A DNA stretch of 10,805 nt from Ignavibacteriaceae bacterium. GTDB taxonomy: Bacteria; Bacteroidota; Ignavibacteria; Ignavibacteriales; Ignavibacteriaceae. Positions 6,351-10,805 of this stretch are shown here, in pieces (position 1 is the stretch's first letter; every line of letters starts with the position of its first letter). The translations under genes and the position numbers were made by a program. The stretch lies in NCBI GenBank assembly GCA_026193755.1, contig JAPHUI010000417.1:1-10805 (forward strand), read 5' to 3'. The notes under the pieces were generated by a model, which worked only from the letters and a program-made list of their open reading frames with translations, was not told the origin of the DNA and did no database searches.

Positions 6351-6385
6351 AATAATTACATCACGGATAGTAATTAATATCTAAA

Positions 6386-6412
6386 TTGAAAAAAAAATTT
6401 TCCAGGTAATAT
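6386..6412 (+). promoter_or_regulatory. Possible promoter of the membrane-anchored coiled-coil gene
   Basis: TTGAAA (6386-6391) and TAATAT (6407-6412) are 15 nt apart, 62 nt before the start codon at 6475. The A-run/T-run core matches the candidate at 5052-5078. Spacing is short for sigma-70, and other AT-rich hexamers nearby could serve. Confidence 0.3.
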
Positions 6413-6474
6413 TATTTTGAAGTAAATTATCAAAAACTATATTATTAATATTTTATATAAAGAGGAGAGGTATA

Positions 6475-7053
6475 ATGGAACTTAAAAAATTACCCCTTAC
6501 GAATATTTTGGTCGAAATTTTCTCGGTAGTTCTTGCAGTGCTGCTTGCGCTTGGTATGAACGAATGGCGAACTAATAAAAATAATGAAGACCTTAGTCTT
6601 GCAGCATTTGACAAAATTGTTAAAGAAGTTAAAAGTAACAAAAACAAGCTTGATACGTTATTAGTAAACCATAAGGAAATTTTGGTTGAGATTGATTCAG
6701 TTATTTCTAAACTAACGCGAAAGAGTAACGAAATTTCATTCGGACAGATTGTTTTTGAAGCGCCATCTGCTACGGCCTGGGAAGCCGCAAAACTTACAAC
6801 CGCAGTAAATTATATGGAATACGATAGGGTAGAAAAGATAACCAGCGTTTATTCAACTCAAAAAGTTTATAATGATGTATCGGATAGAGTATTCCAGGAA
6901 CTGGTGTTTTTTGTGCCGGATAAAGACCGTGAAAAAATGAAAAATCAATTCTATAAACAGAAAGTATATTTATATAATCTTATATCAATAGAAGAACAGC
7001 TTATTGATGAATATGTAAAATTTTTAGATGATGTAAAAAGCCAGGGGTTGTAA
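6475..7053 (+). CDS. Membrane-anchored coiled-coil protein of unknown function
   Basis: The start has AGGAGAGG at 6461-6468 upstream, a strong ribosome binding site. The 192-residue protein has one N-terminal membrane helix at about 10-28 (LVEIFSVVLAVLLALGMNEW), followed at once by the charged turn RTNKNNED. The rest is mostly helical with heptad-like spacing, including KEVKSNKNKLDTLLVNHKE and IEEQLIDEYVKFLDDVK. The arrangement resembles short bacterial proteins with an 'LLAL-N-W' anchor, such as DUF6090-type proteins; I do not claim membership. The bulk is probably periplasmic. No catalytic motif is seen. It is followed by its own terminator (7063-7103), so it is probably monocistronic. Confidence 0.72.
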   Translation: MELKKLPLTNILVEIFSVVLAVLLALGMNEWRTNKNNEDLSLAAFDKIVKEVKSNKNKLDTLLVNHKEILVEIDSVISKLTRKSNEISFGQIVFEAPSATAWEAAKLTTAVNYMEYDRVEKITSVYSTQKVYNDVSDRVFQELVFFVPDKDREKMKNQFYKQKVYLYNLISIEEQLIDEYVKFLDDVKSQGL

Positions 7054-7062
7054 GCTTACAGA

Positions 7063-7103
7063 TGGCATCGTTCCGAAGGAATGGCTTTGCCACAAAATTT
7101 TTT
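7063..7103 (+). terminator. Intrinsic terminator after the coiled-coil gene
   Basis: An outer stem TGGCA (7063-7067) with TGCCA (7088-7092) encloses an inner stem TCGTTCC (7068-7074) with GGAATGG (7078-7084), which includes wobble pairs, around loop GAA. CAAAA and then six T (7098-7103) follow. The stop codon is 10 nt upstream. Confidence 0.6.
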
Positions 7104-7109
7104 GTAATT

Positions 7110-7225
7110 AAAAAGGGCGAACCACGCATCCTGCCTGCCGGCCGGCAGGTCGCCCTTACTACTTACTACCAACTACTTACTATTCACTGTTCAATATCTC
7201 AATGAATCCTTATACTCATTCGATG
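7110..7225 (+). repeat. Composite intergenic repeat R5, most complete copy
   Basis: An A-run (7110-7114) is followed by the hairpin GGGCGA (7115-7120) with TCGCCC (7150-7155). The interior palindrome is CTGCCGG (7134-7140) with CCGGCAG (7141-7147), shifted from R3. Six heptamers follow from 7156: TTACTAC, TTACTAC, CAACTAC, TTACTAT, TCACTGT, TCAATAT, then CTCAATG and AATCCTTATACTCATTCGATG. On the minus strand the hairpin is followed by five U. Confidence 0.78.
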
Positions 7226-7298
7226 TTTTTCCGAACTGTGCGGCAAGTGCAAGCTTAACTTCCTCTAAAATGTTTGCTTTTATAGAGCGAATGAAATC
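7191..7298 (-). pseudogene. C-terminal coding remnant attached to repeat R5
   Basis: A minus-strand frame of 35 codons, without ATG, GTG or TTG, ends at the stop 7193-7191. Its helical sequence includes ILEEVKLALAAQFGK and closes with SNEYKDSLRY. The closing peptide recurs, in the same position relative to the heptamers, in R2 (NEYKDSLGY) and R3 (EYKDSLRY). I do not recognise the protein. It looks like the surviving 3' end of the gene from which the repeat derives. Confidence 0.45.
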
Positions 7299-7482
7299 TT
7301 ATTGCTTTTAATAAAAGAAATGACGATCTTGATAGAAAGAATTGTATGTCTATACCTCAGAGAAGTTAATAATAGATATAAATAATTTATCCTCCTCTAT
7401 TTAGTAATCTCATCTAAACGAACACAGATACAGCAATTCGTGGGAGAATTTCATATGCGCATTTGTTATGCAAGTGTGCCTG

Positions 7483-7509
7483 TTTGATTTTGATCAATTA
7501 CTGTATAAT
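7483..7509 (+). promoter_or_regulatory. Candidate promoter of the two-gene unit at 7541
   Basis: A perfect TATAAT (7504-7509) lies 31 nt before the start codon. TTTGAT (7483-7488) is 15 nt upstream as a weak -35. Its position just ahead of the strong ribosome binding site supports a short leader. Confidence 0.4.
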
Positions 7510-7540
7510 TAATTATTATAATAAAAATAATGGAGGCTAT

Positions 7541-8752
7541 ATGAAACTCAGTTATTCACTCTTTGCTGCTGTACTAATTATTCTCTTTAGCATTTCAGCC
7601 CGGGCACAAATTATTTTAGCACCGGGGGATGAAAAGGTTTTTACCAATGATCCCGCCACAGGTGGAGAAGGCGGAGATAACGGAAATTTCCTTTTTATCT
7701 TAGATTATGATTTTGACACAGGCACGAAAACTATTAAAGCTCAGGCTAATGGTATACCTGCAGTAAGTACTGGAAATGGTGAGGCATATGCATTAATTTA
7801 TTATGATTTTGAAATATCAGAAACACCGACAACACATGATAATACGATTGGCGCATGGATTGATTATGAGGTGTTTTGGAAAGGGTATCAAACATTACTA
7901 GGCATCGCAACAGTATCAAATACAAATGCAAAAATAGAATTAGTTTTAGTAGATCGAACGACAAATCAATTAATAAAAAATGATGTCATTCACGATTACA
8001 GTTTATATCAATACTCATATGATTTCCTTTCCGGAGGATTTAAATTAGATACCGATGTGGGGGTGAATAATTTCGCAGTTGTTTTAAGAAGAGGGCATCA
8101 GTATCGTTTACATTTAAAATTAACTACTAAAATTTGGGTTGATGCAGTAGCACAAGTTGATTATATGGATGGATTTGCTGGTGCTGGTGATGGAAGAGTT
8201 GAACTGAAAAGATTGTTCGTAAAAGTCGGATTGGACGAAAAAGAAACTCTTGGGAAGTTAGCCAAAATTGATTCCCTTGAAAGCAGGATTGACACATTGG
8301 AGTATAAGCTTGAACACCACCACCATATCTACTTAACGGGAAGAGGTGTTGGACAAAATAATACGGAAGCCAACACAACACTTTCAATATTTGATGCCGG
8401 AGGGACCCCGGGTATTTTACCGCTGGTATACAATGATACGCCGGGAAACAATATTCCTGAAGATAATATTAACAACAAATCTGTTCCTGATAAATTTTCT
8501 CTTGGACAAAACTATCCGAACCCATTCAATCCAAGCACGGTAATTTCATTTGCTATTCCATCACAGGAATTTGTTACTGTTAAAGTTTATGACATTTTAG
8601 GAAGACAGGTAAAAGTGTTGATGAATGAGACGAAACCCGCAGGATATTATGAAATTAATTTTAATGCTTCAGAATTACCGAGCGGAACCTATATTTATGA
8701 AATAAGAGCGGGCAATTTTGTTAAAACTAAGAAGATGATACTATTAAAGTAA
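7541..8752 (+). CDS. Secreted protein with coiled coil and T9SS sorting domain
   Basis: The start is the ATG at 7541, with GGAGG at 7532-7536; upstream in-frame extension to 7463 lacks a binding site and would bury the signal peptide. A Sec signal covers residues 1-22, with likely cleavage ARA|Q. Residues about 23-230 are beta-rich with no family I recognise. Residues about 231-258 form a short coiled coil (KIDSLESRIDTLEYKLE), then a HHHH run (259-262) and YLTGRGVGQNN. The C-terminal sorting domain, about 317-403, has SLGQNYPNPFNPST, KVYDILGR, ELPSGTYIYEI and KTKKMILLK. The protein is thus predicted to be exported by Sec and then by the type IX system to the surface or medium. The His cluster could bind metal, an inference. 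No enzyme motif is seen. It is 58 nt upstream of the next gene with no terminator between, so the two are probably co-transcribed. Confidence 0.87.
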   Translation: MKLSYSLFAAVLIILFSISARAQIILAPGDEKVFTNDPATGGEGGDNGNFLFILDYDFDTGTKTIKAQANGIPAVSTGNGEAYALIYYDFEISETPTTHDNTIGAWIDYEVFWKGYQTLLGIATVSNTNAKIELVLVDRTTNQLIKNDVIHDYSLYQYSYDFLSGGFKLDTDVGVNNFAVVLRRGHQYRLHLKLTTKIWVDAVAQVDYMDGFAGAGDGRVELKRLFVKVGLDEKETLGKLAKIDSLESRIDTLEYKLEHHHHIYLTGRGVGQNNTEANTTLSIFDAGGTPGILPLVYNDTPGNNIPEDNINNKSVPDKFSLGQNYPNPFNPSTVISFAIPSQEFVTVKVYDILGRQVKVLMNETKPAGYYEINFNASELPSGTYIYEIRAGNFVKTKKMILLK

Positions 8753-8810
8753 AATTTTGAATTACAAAAATAATACACTATTTGATTCAAAAATTATTTA
8801 CGGAGGAATT

Positions 8811-9302
8811 ATGAAAAACCTGAAATTGTTTCTGAGTCTGATTGCTGCGGCAGTTCTTTTTATGACAGGAGTAATTTTTGCGCAGAATGAGATGCAGGGA
8901 GTTAAAGTAACTGACGCAGGTACTTTTAACGGCAATTTAAATGGGAAAGAATTTAAAACCATGATTCGCTACAGTGAGGCAAAAGACCTGGTTGCTGTGG
9001 CTACCGGTGACGAGGGTTTTACTTTAACTATAAATTATGAAGGTATAAGCTCTATCTCGCAAATGAAGCCCGGTACATACGATCTTCCGGAAAGTAAAAG
9101 TGTCAAAGTTATATTTCTTGACAACACTCTTGGAATGCCATCCGTAGTAACAAGCGGAAAATTCATTGTAACTGAAAATGATGGAAAAGTTGTAAAAGGA
9201 ACTCTCGATTTTAAAGCTTCTGCAGGCGGGATTCCAAAAGAAATGGGAGGCACGGAAACTAAATTATCTGGCGGCAGCTTTGTGATTACTAAAAAACAAT
9301 AA
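8811..9302 (+). CDS. Exported beta-rich protein of unknown function
   Basis: The ATG at 8811 follows GGAGG (8802-8806), and a Sec signal follows at once (residues 1-24, cleavage near IFA|Q). An in-frame ATG at 8757 lacks such a site. The 163-residue protein is beta-rich with GTFNGNLNGKEF, KPGTYDLPESKSVKV, and a closing GGSFVITKK; several Gly-x-Phe strands recall DUF6252-like small exported proteins of Bacteroidota, a resemblance only. No lipobox and no sorting domain are present, so it probably stays in the periplasm. It is likely expressed with the T9SS cargo gene upstream. A structured 3' region (9337-9384) follows. Confidence 0.75.
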   Translation: MKNLKLFLSLIAAAVLFMTGVIFAQNEMQGVKVTDAGTFNGNLNGKEFKTMIRYSEAKDLVAVATGDEGFTLTINYEGISSISQMKPGTYDLPESKSVKVIFLDNTLGMPSVVTSGKFIVTENDGKVVKGTLDFKASAGGIPKEMGGTETKLSGGSFVITKKQ

Positions 9303-9336
9303 ATGTCTCCGATATAAAACATAAGTAATAACTTGA

Positions 9337-9384
9337 ATTTCAGAATATATTGTGAAAGGAACTTGAAACATCCTTTTCTGAAAT
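9337..9384 (+). other. Two-part stem-loop 3' of the exported-protein gene
   Basis: ATTTCAGA (9337-9344) pairs with TCTGAAAT (9377-9384), and AAAGGA (9355-9360) with TCCTTT (9371-9376), leaving a 10-nt bulge and a 10-nt loop. No U-run follows, so it may protect the mRNA end more than terminate it. Confidence 0.4.
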
Positions 9385-9412
9385 ATTCCGTATACATTAG
9401 AAGGGATTACAG

Positions 9413-9481
9413 AAAAAAGGGCGAACTACCCATTCGTCCTTACTATTTGCTACAAACCGCTTACTAATAACCAATCAATAT
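9413..9481 (+). repeat. Composite intergenic repeat R6, without palindrome insert
   Basis: Six A (9413-9418) precede GGGCGAA (9419-9425), which pairs with TTCGTCC (9433-9439) through one G-U pair around a 7-nt loop. Six heptamers follow in register: TTACTAT, TTGCTAC, AAACCGC, TTACTAA, TAACCAA, TCAATAT. The box afterwards is lost. The hairpin lacks the roughly 20-bp palindrome seen in R3-R5. Confidence 0.6.
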
Positions 9482-9653
9482 GAACATATTTTGTGGTCAA
9501 GGGATTCTCTTACCTGAAAAAGGATTTTTAATAGCCTTGTATTTAGTTCGTTAATAGTTGATTTTATAAACGAAATTATTATCAATAGCTAATAAGGAGA
9601 AGTTTCAGAGTTAATCGAAGTAATTTTGTGTAATATTCTTTCCTATTCCTTCC

Positions 9654-9673
9654 CCTCAAAGACGCAAAGCACC
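9654..9673 (-). repeat. Possible fragment of a CTTTGCGTCTTTG-type dispersed repeat
   Basis: The minus strand reads GGTGCTTTGCGTCTTTGAGG. I recall strings with a CTTTGCGTCTTTG core as common dispersed sequence in environmental bacterial genomes. It lies directly upstream of the TPR gene. Confidence 0.25.
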
Positions 9674-9696
9674 AGTTTTTATATAAGGAGGTACAA

Positions 9697-9996
9697 ATGA
9701 TGAACAAAGTCATTACAAAAAAAAAGTTACAGCAGCCTTTCAAGCCCGAGGTTCGAAATCAGATTATTCATAATGTTTTAGGTGTGGAAAAAGCTGATAA
9801 GGGCAAATACAAAGATGCATTTGAGTCATTTACCAGGGCAATTGAATTAAATCCTAAAGATGCTGATGCCTACTTCAACCGGGCGACATTAAAAGTTAGC
9901 AGTGGAGATCTAAAAGGTGCAAGCCGGGACTTTAAAATGTCAGAGAATTGTCACCGCGATTCAGGTTTTAAGTTTGTGAAGTACCCCCTGCTCTGA
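9697..9996 (+). CDS. Small tetratricopeptide-repeat (TPR) protein
   Basis: The start follows AAGGAGGT (9685-9692) with good spacing; a second ATG comes directly after the first. The 99-residue protein has a basic N-terminus (KVITKKKLQQPFKPE), then a TPR at about 29-62 with the hallmark pattern KADKGKYKDAFESFTRAIEL-NP, and a second, incomplete unit at about 63-90 (DADAYFNRATLKVSSGDLKGA). No signal peptide or membrane segment is seen, so it is probably cytoplasmic. TPRs mediate protein binding; the partner is unknown. It is shorter than most TPR proteins, and a possible remnant of further coding sequence in another frame lies downstream (10059-10205), so truncation is conceivable. Confidence 0.8.
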   Translation: MMNKVITKKKLQQPFKPEVRNQIIHNVLGVEKADKGKYKDAFESFTRAIELNPKDADAYFNRATLKVSSGDLKGASRDFKMSENCHRDSGFKFVKYPLL

Positions 9997-10081
9997 AAAA
10001 TATTGTTATTATTCCCACGTTATATGCTTGCTGAAGAATTTAAAAACAAACATAATAGTTAGTTAATCTTTACGCCTCCCT

Positions 10082-10096
10082 CCTGCGACGTGCAGG
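10082..10096. repeat. GC-rich hairpin CCTGC/GCAGG
   Basis: CCTGC (10082-10086) and GCAGG (10092-10096) form a perfect 5-bp stem around GACGT. It stands out in AT-rich sequence and resembles the CCTGC...GCAGG palindrome core of R3-R5, without the outer stem. Confidence 0.35.
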
Positions 10097-10140
10097 TTCA
10101 TTTAAAAATCTTGATTATGTGAAAGAAGATCCTGAATTAA

Positions 10141-10156
10141 TCCCGACTTATCGGGA
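10141..10156. repeat. Palindromic hairpin TCCCGA/TCGGGA
   Basis: TCCCGA (10141-10146) pairs perfectly with TCGGGA (10151-10156) around CTTA. It is a REP-like palindrome of a kind frequently dispersed in genomes of this group. It has no U-run. Confidence 0.45.
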
Positions 10157-10172
10157 CAGGACGAAGTTAAAT

Positions 10173-10213
10173 GACGAACCACCAACCCGACCAGCCGTTA
10201 GGTAGGTCTGCGG
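10173..10213 (+). repeat. Decayed hairpin-only relative of the composite repeat (R7)
   Basis: GACGAACCACC, CCAGCCGTTAGGTAGG and GTCTGC align in order with the arms and palindrome of R3-R5 (GGGCGAACCACCCA, CTGCCGGCAGGCAGG, GTCGCC) with many substitutions. No heptamer tail follows. Confidence 0.35.
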
Positions 10214-10239
10214 AGGATAGGTTTTGATGAAGTGCTTTT

Positions 10240-10271
10240 AAAAAGGTGACACGATAAATATCGTGGCACCT
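10240..10271 (-). terminator. Intrinsic terminator of YtxH copy B
   Basis: On the minus strand, AGGTGCCACGAT (10271-10260) pairs with ATCGTGTCACCT (10255-10244) with one mismatch around ATTT, followed by five U (10244-10240). The gene's stop is 6 nt away. Confidence 0.75.
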
Positions 10272-10277
10272 GAATAA

Positions 10278-10538
10278 CTAAGACTTTACAATTTTTTTAG
10301 CGTCTTCAACAATGCTGGAAACTTTTTTCTTCCCCTCACGGTAAACCCCTTCAGCTTTATCTTTCCCTGTTTCAATATATTCCTGTGCATCCTCATAAAA
10401 ATCTTCTGCTTTGTTTGATATTTTTCTTCTCAATCTCTTCCCACTGGTTGGCGCAAGCAGAAGAGCTGTAACTCCGGCTATAAAGCCTCCGACTAATATT
10501 CCAAGAAAAAATCCACCTACTTTTTCATCGTTTTTCAT
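10278..10538 (-). CDS. YtxH domain protein, copy B
   Basis: The ATG at 10538 has AGGAG 7-8 nt upstream. The 86-residue protein carries the YtxH membrane helix (residues 8-30) ending LLLAPTSGKRLRRKI and a charged helical tail. It is about 92% identical to copy A (5861-6124), and its promoter and leader are also conserved with copy A to about position 10647, where similarity stops. Unlike copy A, it has a strong terminator. The paralogs are 4.2 kb apart in the same orientation. It probably anchors in the inner membrane; its partner and role are not known. Confidence 0.88.
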   Translation of the reverse strand: MKNDEKVGGFFLGILVGGFIAGVTALLLAPTSGKRLRRKISNKAEDFYEDAQEYIETGKDKAEGVYREGKKKVSSIVEDAKKIVKS

Positions 10539-10575
10539 AACATTACTCCTTTATTCTGTAATTAAACTTATACTT

Positions 10576-10603
10576 AATATATAAAGTAATCCGACAAAAA
10601 CAA
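10576..10603 (-). promoter_or_regulatory. Promoter of YtxH copy B
   Basis: On the minus strand TTGTTT (10603-10598) and TATATT (10581-10576) are 16 nt apart, identical in layout to copy A. The bases between them differ more than the hexamers do. Confidence 0.55.
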
Positions 10604-10662
10604 GATAGAAGTGTATTACTTGGTGCTGATAATCACTTGTTTACAGTTATTAATTATTTTCT

Positions 10663-10805
10663 GATAGCATTTTTTGAATGATAAGCCTTTAGTTAACAAA
10701 GAAAAGCTGCAGGAAATTATTAGGTTAGTTTCAATGCGGTAGGGTTACCAAGCGGGATTTATCTCTGCAGATTACAAGCAGGCACAATTATAGAAACCAG
10801 GAAGA
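10663..10805 (+). pseudogene. Broken T9SS sorting-domain remnant, running off the window
   Basis: The sequence from 10724 encodes VSFNAVGLPSGIYLCRLQAG and then TIIETRK, a clear sorting-domain end. Upstream, LVNKE and AAGNY are also recognisable but in different frames, implying a one-base deletion near 10705, and a TAG (10721-10723) stands where homologs have Glu (AAGNYEV). The YDVLGNE part before that is only faintly visible. Homology begins close to where the YtxH-B upstream similarity to copy A ends (about 10647). Confidence 0.75.

Larger units (their letters stand above)
7054..7540. other. Intergenic region with terminator, repeat R5, coding remnant and promoter
   Basis: The 487-nt gap between two plus-strand genes contains the terminator of the upstream gene (7063-7103), repeat R5 (7110-7225), a minus-strand coding remnant (7191-7298), and a candidate promoter ending at 7509. 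No further coding sequence was found. Confidence 0.6.
9303..9696. other. Intergenic region with 3' hairpin, repeat R6 and other repeat sequence
   Basis: The 394-nt gap has the long hairpin at 9337-9384, repeat R6 (9413-9481), a possible repeat fragment at 9654-9673, and the leader of the TPR gene with an ideal AAGGAGGT. A 24-codon frame from 9480 has no binding site and is not called. Confidence 0.55.
10059..10205 (+). pseudogene. Possible coding remnant downstream of the TPR gene
   Basis: A 48-codon open stretch without a start codon follows a stop (10056-10058). It reads LVNLYASLLRRAGSFKNLD, then YVKEDPELIPTYRDRTKLND. The DPEL-x-PTYRD segment is like the ends of some TPR proteins, and the frame differs from that of the TPR gene. 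The palindrome at 10141-10156 lies within it, and decayed repeat R7 forms its end, so it may be an accident of repeats. Confidence 0.25.

Noticed and set aside
7463..7540. Longer N-terminus for the T9SS cargo gene
   Set aside because: No ribosome site is present, it overlaps the TATAAT candidate promoter, and it hides the signal peptide.
8127..8387. Minus-strand open frame opposite the T9SS cargo gene
   Set aside because: It is a shadow of the real gene, without a ribosome site, and its composition is not protein-like.
9035..9397. Minus-strand 120-codon frame opposite the exported-protein gene
   Set aside because: Its reading frame mirrors the codons of the real gene on the plus strand, which has a signal peptide and a good ribosome site.
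9480..9554. 24-codon frame beginning MNIFCGQGILL
   Set aside because: It has no binding site and no resemblance to a known protein.

Overview
The window is AT-rich, and two of its proteins end in a C-terminal sorting domain with the motif YPNPFNPST and a terminal TKKMILLK. This form of the type IX secretion (Por/T9SS) signal is typical of Ignavibacteriota and near relatives in the Bacteroidota/Chlorobiota group, so I infer an Ignavibacteria-like organism. No rRNA, tRNA, CRISPR array, transposase or replication gene is visible.

Layout: (1) 1-1290 holds the 3' part of a secreted sialidase-like propeller protein, then a convergent 55-residue ORF (1119-1286, minus strand). (2) 1702-3267 encodes a lipoprotein with an Ig-like domain, Vps62-like repeats and a C-terminal part that resembles aerolysin-type pore formers. 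(3) 3404-4705 (minus) encodes a lipoprotein of carboxypeptidase-regulatory-like beta domains. (4) 5320-5706 is a four-helix membrane protein. (5) 5861-6124 and 10278-10538 (both minus) are two YtxH-type proteins, duplicated together with their promoter. (6) 6475-7053 is a membrane-anchored coiled-coil protein. (7) 7541-8752 and 8811-9302 are a probable two-gene unit of exported proteins, the first a T9SS cargo. (8) 9697-9996 is a small TPR protein. Most of these act in the cell envelope or outside it; no metabolic pathway is encoded.

The most unusual content lies between genes. Six intergenic regions carry copies of one composite repeat, all in the same orientation whatever the direction of the flanking genes; a decayed hairpin-only relative lies near 10173. 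Read on the plus strand, an element has an A-run, a GC-rich hairpin (usually GGGCGA...TCGCCC, sometimes with an extra palindrome inside), a series of degenerate 7-bp units (consensus TTACTAY), and a conserved box CTCAACGAATCTTTATACTCA. Read on the minus strand, it is the end of a reading frame (EYKDSLRY-stop), a spacer dense in stop codons, and a hairpin followed by a U-run, which is the architecture of an intrinsic terminator. I infer a dispersed terminator-like cassette, perhaps descended from the 3' end of a gene.

Other signs of a repeat-rich, turning-over region are a dispersed repeat inserted in frame within a T9SS sorting domain (841-870), two broken sorting-domain remnants (5758-5808 and 10663-10805), and a possible broken remnant after the TPR gene.
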